Positions 47,283-58,878 of a DNA stretch of 64,000 nt are shown here, piece by piece. How positions within the stretch are numbered: the first letter of the stretch is position 1; every line of letters begins with the position of its first letter. Under the pieces are notes generated by a model. It did not search any database, was not told where the DNA came from, and saw only the letters and a list, made by a program, of their open reading frames with translations. The translations under genes were made by a program, and so were the position numbers. Source of the DNA: Perlucidibaca piscinae DSM 21586 (GTDB lineage Bacteria > Pseudomonadota > Gammaproteobacteria > Pseudomonadales > Moraxellaceae); assembly GCF_000420045.1 (NCBI RefSeq), contig NZ_ATUE01000005.1:248001-312000 (forward strand). Reading direction: 5' to 3'.

Positions 47283-50200
47283 TCAATGCTTGAGTGGTGC
47301 CAGGGATGCATCCAAGCTGAAGCGCAGCGCAGGCACACGCACGCGCAATGACCCCCCCAACAAACCACCCAATGCCTTCAAGTTGGCGGTGAGACGTAGC
47401 GGCTTTCGATTGCTAAGATTGACAGTGAGTCTGCCATCTGGCAAAAACTCCACAACACCCTCAGCCTCAAAGACTCCCGAACCTTGCATCGGATCGGTAT
47501 CAGAAGAAAGATTATTGTTACTGCGCACTAAATGCTCGATCGGAATAAGCGGCAAGCCAAGGACAGTCGCAACCGGGTCAATTTCCGGAATGTCGGTATA
47601 AAGATCAAACTTGGCTGTAAGAACCAGCTTGCCACCAACATTGCGAATGATACCCAGAATCGGGTCGTTGCGACGACCATCGTTGTCAGCATCCGCGAAG
47701 CGCATGCGAAACACCAGTGGTCCGGTATAAACCTGCCCTTCACTCAAATTGTAAACGCGATCAGCGATAGAAAGTGGCAGCACGCCGTTAACTAGGCCAG
47801 TGACAATTTCAGCACCGGAGCACAGCGCGCCAGCCAAAGGCAGACTGCAGAGTGCAGCAGTAAGTGGTGAGGCGGTAGGCGTGACACCCAGGCCGGCGTA
47901 AATCTGAACCCCCGATGTAACAACCAAGCTGGGATTAATGTATACCGGAATCTCTAGTCCTGGCGAATCCGGCAAGAGATCCTCTGCCTTGCCAAGCGTT
48001 GCGCTGAGCGCCGAGGAGATCTGCAGGAACTGATTGCCCTGGCATACCGGGACCGAGGAGCCCGGGGTGTCTTCGGACTGGCGGCCGTTTTCGCACCCCA
48101 GAGCGAGATCAGTGGCCGCGCCTGTGAAAGAGCGACCGTCATCACCCGGCACATCGGCATCGACAACTGTGTCTGGCTGCAGCAGGGCACCGTTGGGCGC
48201 AAAGCAGCGGCCGGGAGTGGCGGCAGGCACTAGGTTCTCATGCGCCTCACCAGGCTCGCAAAACTGAGTCGGCACCAGTGGACGGCCGGAGGCATCAATG
48301 CGTATCGCGCGGCCCTCCAGTCGATCCAGCGCGAAGTTGGCATTGACATCCAGGATCGGCAGCACACGTAATCCCAGCGCTGTGCCGAAAACAGGATCTC
48401 CGCCGCGAAAGATCACATCGATGTCCGGACCGCCACGCTGGCGGTTGGGTATTGCGCTAAGGGAAGTGGCGATCATCTGCGTCTGCAAGGGCAGCGCGGG
48501 AATACCGTTACGCGCGATACTGCACAGACTGCCGGCGACACAGGCCGCACTGGTATTGGAACCGTTTGATCGCAACACGTAACGGTAAAGTACGTCCTTG
48601 ACCCATGGGGATGTCGGGTAGAACTGCAGGCCACGCAGCCCGACATTGACGAAACGACCTGCTACAGGAGCCAAGCACTGACCAGCGCTATTGATCACCT
48701 CCACTCGGAAGCTGCCGGCGCCACCGCAGCTGGTGGCCAATGTCACCGTCGCGGGATCGATGTCCTGGGAAAACTGCACGGAAATCGGAAGACGCGGATC
48801 GATGTCAGGCAGCGGCAACAGGTCATCAGCCGCCTGGCCACCCGCGCAACGGCCTTGGATGTTCGCCGCAATATCGCGCGTGCCCGGCTCGATCGGGCAC
48901 GGATAGCCCGGTGTCAGTGCCAGCACGATGGGTGGCCGGTTGATGATGCCGGAATTGACCGATGCCGGCAGCGAGAAGCTGCGTACCCAGTCACCCTGAG
49001 TGGTGGGCGTCGGGCGCAGCGGCTTGCCGGTCAGGTCCGTGATGTCGTCGGTCAGGGTCAGCGTGTAGCTGCCGCCCATCTCGAGTCCGGCCCGCAGGCG
49101 GATGATCAGGGAGTTGCCATCCAGCTCGTAATCGAACGGCACATCACCGGCACTCACGCAACCGGTGCAACTGAGACTGATGGGCGTCGTCAGAATACCG
49201 TCGCGCAGGGTGCGGCGATCCACCGGCTCGCTGAAGTTGACAATGATTGGATCACCCGGACGCAGCAGTGAGCCTGGCTCCTGATCCGCCGCGCCGCGCA
49301 CCTCGCCCGGCACCCAGGAGTCCACGACCGGTGCCAGACCGTCATCGAAGAGACTACCTTGCGGGCCATCCAGATTGGTTTCCAGCTTCAGCGACAGCAC
49401 GCCGACCGCATCGTCGACGCCCAGCACCTTGAGCTCGGCGACCCCGATGGCCTCGATCTTGAGTATCTCGCGCTTCTCGTCGATGAAGGCAATGCCGCTG
49501 ACCACCACGTGCAAGACTTCCTGGGTGAAGGCACCATTGGACGTCTTGTTCTTCGCCGTCAGCGAGATGTCCATGGCAAGCGTCACCAGGCTGGGTGCGG
49601 ACGGCGAGCGATTGAACCGGTTGGGCAGCAACAGGCCGTTGGCATCGCTGATCAGGGTAATACTGAGCTGTTCAGTTGACAGGTTGGCGTTAACCTCGCC
49701 ACCGATGAATACATCCAAGCCCACCGAAGTCAGCTTGTTGCTCTTGGGTACCCGGATCGGCACGATGGTCGGCGTGAAGTCACGGAAATTCGGCGCGAAC
49801 GCGAGGTCGGCAAACAGTTCGCCCTGTGCCGGCGCCACTGCTGGCCGGCTGTTGCTGGCATTTCCGACCAGTGGCGAGGCTACCGGGATAGCATTGATAA
49901 TATCTCCGGTCAGCGAGGAGCTGACGCCGCTGGGCAGCGTGATGCGTACCCGCGTGTCGTTACCGGAGTCACGTGGCTGAAACTCGAATGACGAGTACGG
50001 GCCGAAGGCCAGCGCCGCGCCTTGCGACGTGGTGCTGGACAGACGGCTGCGTATGACGGCGGCAGGGACCGTCCCTTGCTGGGTGATGGAACGCAGTTCG
50101 AGACGGTAGCGGGACGTCGGGTCAAGATCGGCATCCGGATCGATGGACAGGCGATTGGCAGATACCAGCACCTGTGCCGGCACCAGACTGTCACTGAACA

Positions 50201-50906
50201 TGCCGATCTTGAGCAGACGGACCGATTCGCCATAGACGACCGTTGCCGCGTCCAATGGCTGGGTGAACTGCAGGCGCAGCGTCGAGAAATCGACCAGCGG
50301 GAAACCGCCGTTGAGCTCCGTGAGCGGGAAGGTGTCCGCTGCCGGCAGCAGACTGGTGACACGGAAATCATTCAGTGCGCTGAGTGACTGCGACAGCGCC
50401 GGTCCCTGCATGGCAGCACGCGTGCTGAACTGCAGCGGTGGCACCCCAACAGGCTGCAGGGACACGTCTCCCGTGGTCAGCGGGATGGCGTCGATGGCAA
50501 CCACCCGGTAGGTGGACTTTTCCTTGAGCGGCTGAAGCGGCTGCAGACGCAGACTGTTGCCCGCCAGCAGCGGCTCGCTCGCCGGTATCACGGTCAATGC
50601 GAACGGCACCGGGGCGCCGCTGAGCTGGCCGTTGACGACCTCGCGAATGGCAAGAAGTTCGGCGGTGCGCACAGGATCCGGATCACGCAGCGGGTGGGAA
50701 AAACGCAGCACGATGGGCGCGCCTGGCGCGACTTCCGTCTGACCCGGAAGCGGATAGGTGAACACCAGGCCGCGCTGTTCGCCGACTATCTCGCCGGAAC
50801 CGTCCGGAAAATCAGGCAGGATGGGGCGCTGCTGGCTGCCACCGCCACCGCCACCACAGGCGGCCAGGGTCAGGGCAAGAACGACGGGGACAAATGCACG
50901 CATCAT
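47283..50906 (-). CDS. Very large lipoprotein with bacterial Ig-like domains
   Basis: 1207 residues. The lipoprotein signal MMRAFVPVVLALTLAAC (C17) is followed by six Gly and a Pro-rich spacer. Three segments resemble Big_5/SbsA Ig-like domains: near residues 45-165 (VAPGAPIVLRFSHPL), 545-665 (RPGDPIIVNFSEPVDRRTLRDG ... LTDLTGKPL) and 720-860 (LPISVQFSQDIDPATV). Asp-rich loops such as DADNDGRRND could bind calcium. ATG 50906 follows AGGTG; a GTG 9 nt upstream is too close to it. It is 10 nt after the barrel gene, so they work together, probably at the outer membrane. The stop lies 36 nt from the IS. Confidence 0.85.
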   Translation of the reverse strand: MMRAFVPVVLALTLAACGGGGGGSQQRPILPDFPDGSGEIVGEQRGLVFTYPLPGQTEVAPGAPIVLRFSHPLRDPDPVRTAELLAIREVVNGQLSGAPVPFALTVIPASEPLLAGNSLRLQPLQPLKEKSTYRVVAIDAIPLTTGDVSLQPVGVPPLQFSTRAAMQGPALSQSLSALNDFRVTSLLPAADTFPLTELNGGFPLVDFSTLRLQFTQPLDAATVVYGESVRLLKIGMFSDSLVPAQVLVSANRLSIDPDADLDPTSRYRLELRSITQQGTVPAAVIRSRLSSTTSQGAALAFGPYSSFEFQPRDSGNDTRVRITLPSGVSSSLTGDIINAIPVASPLVGNASNSRPAVAPAQGELFADLAFAPNFRDFTPTIVPIRVPKSNKLTSVGLDVFIGGEVNANLSTEQLSITLISDANGLLLPNRFNRSPSAPSLVTLAMDISLTAKNKTSNGAFTQEVLHVVVSGIAFIDEKREILKIEAIGVAELKVLGVDDAVGVLSLKLETNLDGPQGSLFDDGLAPVVDSWVPGEVRGAADQEPGSLLRPGDPIIVNFSEPVDRRTLRDGILTTPISLSCTGCVSAGDVPFDYELDGNSLIIRLRAGLEMGGSYTLTLTDDITDLTGKPLRPTPTTQGDWVRSFSLPASVNSGIINRPPIVLALTPGYPCPIEPGTRDIAANIQGRCAGGQAADDLLPLPDIDPRLPISVQFSQDIDPATVTLATSCGGAGSFRVEVINSAGQCLAPVAGRFVNVGLRGLQFYPTSPWVKDVLYRYVLRSNGSNTSAACVAGSLCSIARNGIPALPLQTQMIATSLSAIPNRQRGGPDIDVIFRGGDPVFGTALGLRVLPILDVNANFALDRLEGRAIRIDASGRPLVPTQFCEPGEAHENLVPAATPGRCFAPNGALLQPDTVVDADVPGDDGRSFTGAATDLALGCENGRQSEDTPGSSVPVCQGNQFLQISSALSATLGKAEDLLPDSPGLEIPVYINPSLVVTSGVQIYAGLGVTPTASPLTAALCSLPLAGALCSGAEIVTGLVNGVLPLSIADRVYNLSEGQVYTGPLVFRMRFADADNDGRRNDPILGIIRNVGGKLVLTAKFDLYTDIPEIDPVATVLGLPLIPIEHLVRSNNNLSSDTDPMQGSGVFEAEGVVEFLPDGRLTVNLSNRKPLRLTANLKALGGLLGGSLRVRVPALRFSLDASLAPLKH

Positions 50907-50916
50907 CTCGCTCACC

Positions 50917-52305
50917 TCAGAAAGTCAGATGCACGGAGGCATTGACGGCTTGCGAGTAACCACCAGCCTTCACGTCCTCGCAACGGGCATTGTCGCCACA
51001 GCCGGCGACCGGCTGCTGCTGACCTTCTTCGTTGCCGACATTGCGCGTGGTGGCAATGCGGAAATCGCGGTCTTCGAGAATGTGGTACTGATAGCCGAGA
51101 TCGAAACGCACCGGCTGCGACAGGAACAACGCCTGCTCGATCAGGTAGGAAAAGCCGAGACCGATGACGGTGCGGTTGTTGTCGACAAAGTTGATGTCGG
51201 TCGACTGCAGCGACAGCAGAGGCGACTGCTCGTAGGAGACTCCGCCGAGAAAGCTGAAGTTGGGCGAGGCCTTGTACTCGAAGCCGACACGCGGAATGAA
51301 CACGTCGCGGAACTCGAGATTGGCCTGGTCACGGATGGTGTCCTCGGCAAACTTGTCGTTGAGACCGGTCCACATCTGGTACTCGCCGGTGAAGCCGACA
51401 CGCAGCTTGTGCATCTTGTACATCAGACCCAGCGACCAGGTTTCCGGAGTGTAGGCATCGATGGTGGCCAGCGCGAGCGGCAGACCCGGCGTGGCGACCG
51501 CATTCGGCACCACGGCCTTGGCATCGACATTGGCGGACAGCTCGGATTCGTAGCGCCAGGCCAGCGACGTCTCGACGCCGGTCAGCCAGCAGCCGCGCTT
51601 GCCCGGACAGACCACCGTGCCCCAATCCACCGTGCCGCTGAGGATGGGCTGGATGGATGGCTTGGCAGATACCTTGAGGCTTTCGAAGCCGGTGTTGCCA
51701 CCCAGGTCACTGAAGGCCTGGAGCTCGGCATTCGCCGCAAGGGTGATGCGCGCTGCGGCACCGACATCGAAGCCGGGCACCACGTTGAGGCCTGCGCCCA
51801 GTCCGAGGAACAGGGACTGCTGGCCGTAGCGGAACGATTGCGCGGTTTGCGAGGACTCGGAGCTGAAGGAAAGGATGCGCTCACCGGAACGCTCGGCGCC
51901 GAGCATGAACCCCAGCACCATGGCGCGATCGCTTTTCAGCATGTTGCTGAGATCGGACTTGAAGCCCAGCAGCACGTTGTAGTTGGACGCGTCCTCGATC
52001 ACATCGTTCTCGACGATGCGGACCGGATCTCCATTCGCGTCAGTCGGCGTGCCCTGCGGATCGGCCGTCAGCTCCTGATCGGTATACAGGTAGCCGGCAG
52101 ACAACGCGCCCTTGCGGTCACGCGCGAGATAGGACGGGTTGTAGTAGGTGGCGGAAGGCTGGTTGCTGAACATCGACAACGCCTGCGAGGTTGCCACGTC
52201 CTGGGCAAAGAAACCGTAGTTGGATGCCACCTGCCCCATGGCGGCATGAGCACCAGCGGGCAACATGGCAAGCATGAGGAGAGGCAGACGGGGCACGGCA
52301 GGCAT
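50917..52305 (-). CDS. Outer-membrane beta-barrel protein, OmpP1/FadL-like
   Basis: 462 residues. A signal peptide (LPLLMLAMLPAGAHA) is followed by an N-terminal region ATSQALSMFSNQPSATYYNPSYLAR resembling the FadL N-terminal plug (AGxAxxAxDAST-xxxNPA pattern), then many amphipathic strands (RVGFEYKASPNFSFLGGVSYEQSPL, RTVIGLGFSYLIEQ, RFDLGYQYHILEDRDF) and a terminal Phe (NASVHLTF). FadL proteins import hydrophobic molecules. An insertion with four Cys (CPGKRGC; CGDNARC) is unusual. AGGAAG precedes the ATG. It is the first gene of a two-gene operon with the large lipoprotein. Confidence 0.82.
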   Translation of the reverse strand: MPAVPRLPLLMLAMLPAGAHAAMGQVASNYGFFAQDVATSQALSMFSNQPSATYYNPSYLARDRKGALSAGYLYTDQELTADPQGTPTDANGDPVRIVENDVIEDASNYNVLLGFKSDLSNMLKSDRAMVLGFMLGAERSGERILSFSSESSQTAQSFRYGQQSLFLGLGAGLNVVPGFDVGAAARITLAANAELQAFSDLGGNTGFESLKVSAKPSIQPILSGTVDWGTVVCPGKRGCWLTGVETSLAWRYESELSANVDAKAVVPNAVATPGLPLALATIDAYTPETWSLGLMYKMHKLRVGFTGEYQMWTGLNDKFAEDTIRDQANLEFRDVFIPRVGFEYKASPNFSFLGGVSYEQSPLLSLQSTDINFVDNNRTVIGLGFSYLIEQALFLSQPVRFDLGYQYHILEDRDFRIATTRNVGNEEGQQQPVAGCGDNARCEDVKAGGYSQAVNASVHLTF

Positions 52306-52453
52306 GGCGACTTCCTGTTCTTATTATCGGGCGTCTACTGCGCAGACAGGGCGGTCCGGGCAGAAAATTTAGATTTGAACATAAATAAACAGGAAAGCCA
52401 AAGGCCAGCGCCATTCTGTTGCACTTTTGTAATCCCGCCGGATTCCAGACAGC

Positions 52454-52476
52454 AAAACGCCGCCCGAAGGCGGCGT
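52454..52476 (-). terminator. Terminator of the nuo operon
   Basis: Minus strand: ACGCCGCC / GGCGGCGT stem with a TTCG loop (52476-52457) running into TTTT (52457-52454). It lies about 60 nt after the nuoN stop. The gap 52306-52453 is A/T-rich and should contain the barrel-gene promoter, but I cannot pick clear elements. Confidence 0.88.
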
Positions 52477-52537
52477 ATCTCGGCAACACGACAGGCGTCG
52501 ACACGCCGCGACCGTTTCAGGCCGCAGCGGAATCACT

Positions 52538-53995
52538 TTACTCGAAGACCACGATGCCGGCCTGGGTCACCAGGCTCATCGCCGGCTGCGGGTAGGTGCC
52601 GAGCAGGAACATCAGGCCGGCCATGACCAGTACCATGATGCCGCCCATGCGCTGACCCCAGTGCAGATCAGCCTCCATGCGACGCTGACCCGGTGTCGGC
52701 ATGTACAGGGCCACCACCACGCGCAGGTAGTAGTAGAGGGCGATGGCGCTGCCGATGACCAGGGCAGCCATCAGCCACCAGAGGCCGGCTGCGACACCTG
52801 ACAGGGCGATGTAGAACTTGCCGATGAAGCCGGCGGTGAACGGGATGCCGGCCAGCGACAGCATCATCACCGTGAGCACGGCGGTCAGGTAGGGACGGGT
52901 CCAGAACAGGCCGCGGTAATCGAAGATGGCATCGGCATCGCGCCCCTGCGCCGGGTTCGACATCAGCGCGATGACACCGAAGGCGCCGATGGTGGTAACC
53001 ACATAGGTCAGCAGATACATCCCCACCGACTCCAGCGCCAGCGTGCCTCCGGCCACGATGGCGATGAGCAGGTAACCGAAGTGGGCGATCGACGAGTAGC
53101 CGAGCAGGCGCTTGATGTTGGTCTGGTTGACGGCGAGCAGGTTGCCGACGAACACGGACAGGAAGGCGATGACGCCGAGGATCAGCGGCCAGACACTGGC
53201 GTGGGCGGCAGGCACCTCGACCAGGAAGCGCAGCAGCACCACGAACACGGCGACCTTGGCGGCAGTGGCCAGATAGGCACCAACCGGCGCCGGTGCGCCT
53301 TCGTAGACGTCAGGGGTCCACAGGTGGAACGGCGCCAGCGACAGCTTGAAGGCCATGGCGGCGAGGATCATGGCGATGCCGGCGTAGCCGAACGGACTGA
53401 TCAGGCCGGCCTGCGCGAGCTGGGCACCCAAGGCAGGGAAGCTCAGGCTGCCGGACTCGGCATAGAGCAGCGCCATGCCGAACAGCATGGTGGCGCTGGC
53501 CACGGCGGACAACACCATGTACTTGATGCCGGCCTCCAGCGAATGCTTCTGGCGGAAGGTATAGGCGACCAGACCGTAGACCGGGATCGACATCAGCTCG
53601 AGGCCGATGAAGAACGAGGCCAGGTGACGGCTCATGATCAGCACCAGCGCACCCATGGCGGAAAGCACCAGCAGCAGGTAGACCTCTTCCTTGTTGTCGG
53701 CGAAGTCCTTGAAGTAGGCATGCATCAGCGTGGCGCAGGCCAGCGTGGCAAACAGCACCAGGCCCATGTAGAAGGCGGCGTAGCCATCGACCACCAGCAG
53801 TTCGGTGACCAGCTGCGGTTCCTGGCGAGCGATCACGAACACCGACAGCAGAGCGAGGTTGAGACCGATCACGGTGATGGTGGCGTTGAAGTCATGATGA
53901 CGCTTGATGGCGATCGCCAGCATGACCAGGACGGCTGTGGCGCCGGTGATCAGCAGCGGCAGCAGGGCAATCAGTTGGGAGGCGGTGATGGTCAT
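52538..53995 (-). CDS. nuoN: NADH-quinone oxidoreductase subunit N
   Basis: 485 residues, about 14 membrane helices; one of the three antiporter-like proton-pumping subunits of complex I. Conserved features include YFKDFADNKEEVYLLLVLSAMGALVLIMSRHLASFFIGLELMS (the key Glu), EAGIKYMVLSAVASATMLFGMALLY and SIAHFGYLL. It is the last gene of the nuo operon, 6 nt after nuoM, and a terminator follows. Confidence 0.97.
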   Translation of the reverse strand: MTITASQLIALLPLLITGATAVLVMLAIAIKRHHDFNATITVIGLNLALLSVFVIARQEPQLVTELLVVDGYAAFYMGLVLFATLACATLMHAYFKDFADNKEEVYLLLVLSAMGALVLIMSRHLASFFIGLELMSIPVYGLVAYTFRQKHSLEAGIKYMVLSAVASATMLFGMALLYAESGSLSFPALGAQLAQAGLISPFGYAGIAMILAAMAFKLSLAPFHLWTPDVYEGAPAPVGAYLATAAKVAVFVVLLRFLVEVPAAHASVWPLILGVIAFLSVFVGNLLAVNQTNIKRLLGYSSIAHFGYLLIAIVAGGTLALESVGMYLLTYVVTTIGAFGVIALMSNPAQGRDADAIFDYRGLFWTRPYLTAVLTVMMLSLAGIPFTAGFIGKFYIALSGVAAGLWWLMAALVIGSAIALYYYLRVVVALYMPTPGQRRMEADLHWGQRMGGIMVLVMAGLMFLLGTYPQPAMSLVTQAGIVVFE

Positions 53996-54001
53996 GACGT
54001 A

Positions 54002-55567
54002 TCAATAGCCTGCAGGTGTCGTCAGGCCGGGAACGGCAGCCTGGGTGTAGATCGAGAGGAAGTGCTGCACGCTGGCGGCGGCGGTGTCGAACACCGGCTG
54101 CGGATACAGGCCGAGCGCCAGCAGGGTCGCCATCAGGGCGATCATGATGCCAAGCTCGCGCGCATTCAGGTCTGGCAGACGGGTGTCACTGCTGGCCGGA
54201 CCGTAGAACGCCTTCTGCATCATCAGCAGACCGTACACGGCGGCGAGGATGAGACCGCCGGAGGCCAGCACGGCCACCCAGACATTGGCCTGGAAGCCGC
54301 CGAGCAGGATCATGATCTCACCGACGAAGTTGCCCAGACCCGGCAGGCCCAGCGAGGCCGCCGCGAAGAACAGCGTGATCGGTGGCAGATAGCGCAGACG
54401 CGACCAGAGACCGCCCATTTCGCGCAGATCGCGGGTGTGCAGACGCTCGTAAAGCTCGCCGCAGAGAATGAAGAGCGCACCGGCGGACAGACCGTGCGCC
54501 AGCATCTGCACCACCACGCCCTGCAGGGCCACGGTGTTGCCGGCATAGATGCCGACCAGCACGAAGCCCATGTGCGAGACCGAGGTGTAGGCGATCAGGC
54601 GCTTGATGTCGGTCTGGGCACAGGCAAGCACGGCGCCATAGAAGATGCCGAACACGCCCAGCCACATGGCGATCGGCGCAAACTCCAGCGAGGCATTCGG
54701 GAAGAACGGCACACCAAAGCGCAGCAGACCGTAGCCGGCGGTCTTGAGAAGGATGCCGGCCAGATCGACGGAGCCTGCCGTCGGTGCCTGGGCATGGGCA
54801 TCGGGCAGCCAGGAGTGCACCGGAACAACAGGCAGCTTGACCGCGAAGGCAATGAAGAAGCCCAGCATCAGCACCATTTCCACGGCCGGAGCCATGCTGG
54901 TACCGAGCAGCACTTCGTAGTCGAAGCTCACCACGCCCGTGGTCTGGGCATGCACCACGACCAGGCCGATGATGGCCAGCAGCAGCAGCAGACCGCTGGC
55001 CTGGGTATAGATGAAGAACTTGGTGGCGGCACTGATGCGGCTGCGTCCGTTGGCTCCCTTGTGGCCCCAGAGGGCGATCAGGAAGTACATCGGCACCAGC
55101 ATCATTTCCCAGAAGAAGAAGTACAGCAGCATGTCGATGGCGAGGAACACGCCAACGACGCCGCCGATGTTGAACAGCAGGTTCAGGTAGAAGAAGCCGA
55201 CGTGACGGTCAATTTCGCGCCAGGACGAGATCACCGCAAGCAGACCGAGGAAGCCGGTGAGCAAGAGCATCAGCAGCGACAGGCCGTCGAGGCCGAGATG
55301 GAAGCTGATGCCGAAGCGCGGAATCCAGTCAGCCTGGTACTCCAGCATCCAGACCGGCGTGCCGCCGAGCACGGCGCCGACGTCGGCGGTGCGGAAATCG
55401 CCTTGCAGCCAGAGCAGGCAGCAACCTGCCAGAAACAGGGCCATGGTGACACTGGCAATCCAGCGTGGTGCGTGCTGGTTGATGCGCTCCGCCTGCCAGG
55501 CGATCAGGCCGCCGACAAAGGGCAGCAGAAGCAGCAGGGGCAGAATCGAGGAATCAAACGTCATCAT
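54002..55567 (-). CDS. nuoM: NADH-quinone oxidoreductase subunit M
   Basis: 521 residues, antiporter-like. Hallmarks: FFYLNLLFNIGGVVGVFLAIDMLLYFFFWEMMLVPMYFLIALWGH (conserved Glu), FIAFAVKLPVVPVHSWLPDAHAQAPTAGSVDLAGILLKTAGYGLLRF (Lys and the HSWLPDAH motif), RLIAYTSVSHMGFVL. Tandem ATG codons begin 3 nt after the nuoL stop. Confidence 0.97.
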   Translation of the reverse strand: MMTFDSSILPLLLLLPFVGGLIAWQAERINQHAPRWIASVTMALFLAGCCLLWLQGDFRTADVGAVLGGTPVWMLEYQADWIPRFGISFHLGLDGLSLLMLLLTGFLGLLAVISSWREIDRHVGFFYLNLLFNIGGVVGVFLAIDMLLYFFFWEMMLVPMYFLIALWGHKGANGRSRISAATKFFIYTQASGLLLLLAIIGLVVVHAQTTGVVSFDYEVLLGTSMAPAVEMVLMLGFFIAFAVKLPVVPVHSWLPDAHAQAPTAGSVDLAGILLKTAGYGLLRFGVPFFPNASLEFAPIAMWLGVFGIFYGAVLACAQTDIKRLIAYTSVSHMGFVLVGIYAGNTVALQGVVVQMLAHGLSAGALFILCGELYERLHTRDLREMGGLWSRLRYLPPITLFFAAASLGLPGLGNFVGEIMILLGGFQANVWVAVLASGGLILAAVYGLLMMQKAFYGPASSDTRLPDLNARELGIMIALMATLLALGLYPQPVFDTAAASVQHFLSIYTQAAVPGLTTPAGY

Positions 55568-55570
55568 GGC

Positions 55571-57429
<1,859 letters not shown>

Positions 57430-57433
<4 letters not shown>

Positions 57434-57738
57434 CCGCGCATCTCACTGGCTGCGTCGACATCAAGCGTGCCGAAACGACGATTCAACTGAAGCAGGATGG
57501 CGAGACCGATGGCTGCCTCCGCCGCTGCCAGACTGAGGATCATGATGAACATGATCTGCCCGTCAGGCTGACCCCAGCGCGCACCGGCGACCACGAAGGC
57601 CAGGGCAGCCGCGTTCATCATGATCTCCAGCGACATCAGCATGAACAGGATGTTGCGGCGCACCAGCACACCCGTCAGGCCCAGCACGAAGAGGATGGCG
57701 GCCAGTGCCAGGCCATGCTCCATCGGTATTCCAGTCAT
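57430..57738 (-). CDS. nuoK: NADH-quinone oxidoreductase subunit K
   Basis: 102 residues, three membrane helices, with LVRRNILFMLMSLEIMMNAAALAFV holding the conserved Glu of the proton path and AAAEAAIGLAILLQLNR. I start at ATG 57738 (MTGIPMEHGL), preceded by AGGTGGG; the longer frame to 57771 adds residues not seen in the family. It overlaps nuoL by 4 nt. Confidence 0.96.
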
Positions 57739-57791
57739 ATCAACCCACCTATGTTTCCGGGCGTCCGTCACCGGGCGCCACCGCTACGCTG

Positions 57792-58307
57792 TCAGATCTT
57801 GCCGGTCTCGGGCTTGTCGCTGTCTCTGCGTCCGAGATGGAAGGCCGCCACCAGGGCTGCCAGCAGCAGGAAGGACGCCAGTTCCACCACCAGCAGGTAC
57901 GGGCCGAACAGGGCGATGCCGACCTGCTTGGCAGATACGGTCTCGAGGCCGGCGGGATGCAGTCCCATGCCGGACAGGGTGTAGAGCATCAGCCCCAGCA
58001 GCACCAGCGCGAGCAAGGCCGGCCCCAGCCACAGTTTCGGCGTCAGCCAGCCCTTTTCCTGGATCACCACGGTATCGCCAAGATTGAGCATCATCACCAC
58101 GAACACGAACAGCACCATGATGGCACCGGCGTAGACGATGACCTCGAGGATGCCGGCAAACGGCGCGCCCAGCGCGAAGAAGATGACCGCCACCGCGAGC
58201 AGCGACACGATCAGGTTCAGCAGCGCATGCACCGGGTTGCTGTTGGTGATGACACGCAGCGTGGCCAGGATGGCAACGGCAGCGGCAATGTAGAACGCGT
58301 AAAGCAC
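57792..58307 (-). CDS. nuoJ: NADH-quinone oxidoreductase subunit J
   Basis: 171 residues, five membrane helices: YIAAAVAILATLRVITNSNPVHALLNLIVSLLAVAVIFFALGAPFAGILEVIVYAGAIMVLFVFVVMML, the conserved core. It starts at a GTG (58307) with AGGAG at ideal distance. Its last 20 residues are charged (FHLGRRDSDKPETGKI). It follows nuoI after 16 nt. Confidence 0.96.
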   Translation of the reverse strand: MLYAFYIAAAVAILATLRVITNSNPVHALLNLIVSLLAVAVIFFALGAPFAGILEVIVYAGAIMVLFVFVVMMLNLGDTVVIQEKGWLTPKLWLGPALLALVLLGLMLYTLSGMGLHPAGLETVSAKQVGIALFGPYLLVVELASFLLLAALVAAFHLGRRDSDKPETGKI

Positions 58308-58323
58308 GATGCTTCTCCTGGGC

Positions 58324-58866
58324 TCAGGGCATGAGGCCCTTGACGTTGACGGGAGCGGCCTCGTTCTGAGCCTGGCCTTTTTCCTTGCCCGCGATGGCCA
58401 TGCCGGCGACGCGGTAGAAGTTGTAGTCCGGGTTCTTGCCCGGGCCGGAGATCAGCAGGTCTTCCTTCTCGTAGACCAGATCCTGGCGCTTGTACTCGGC
58501 CAGCTCGAAGTCCGGCGTGAGCTGGATCGCGGTGGTCGGACAGGCCTCTTCGCACATGCCGCAGAAGATGCAGCGCGAGAAGTTGATGCGGAAGAACTCG
58601 GGGTACCAGCGGCCATCCTCGTGTTCGGCCTTCTGCAGCGAGATGCAGCCCACCGGGCAGGCCACGGCGCAGAGGTTGCAGGCGACGCAACGCTCCTCGC
58701 CATCCGGGTCACGGGTCAGCACGATGCGGCCACGGTAGCGCGGCGGCACGTAGATCGGCACTTCCGGGTACAGCAAGGTGTCGCGCTTGCGGAAGGTGTG
58801 CGAGAACACCATCACCATGCTGCGCACTTGCGTGTAGGCACCGACCAGCAGTTTCCACAGGGTCAT
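58324..58866 (-). CDS. nuoI: NADH-quinone oxidoreductase subunit I
   Basis: 180 residues with two ferredoxin-type [4Fe-4S] sites (N6a and N6b): CVACNLCAVACPVGCI and CIFCGMCEEACPTTAI. It lies in the peripheral arm next to the membrane and passes electrons from NuoG toward N2. The N-terminal RYRGRIVLTRDPDGEERC is highly conserved. It is 12 nt after nuoH. Confidence 0.97.
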   Translation of the reverse strand: MTLWKLLVGAYTQVRSMVMVFSHTFRKRDTLLYPEVPIYVPPRYRGRIVLTRDPDGEERCVACNLCAVACPVGCISLQKAEHEDGRWYPEFFRINFSRCIFCGMCEEACPTTAIQLTPDFELAEYKRQDLVYEKEDLLISGPGKNPDYNFYRVAGMAIAGKEKGQAQNEAAPVNVKGLMP

Positions 58867-58878
58867 GACAGAGTCCCC

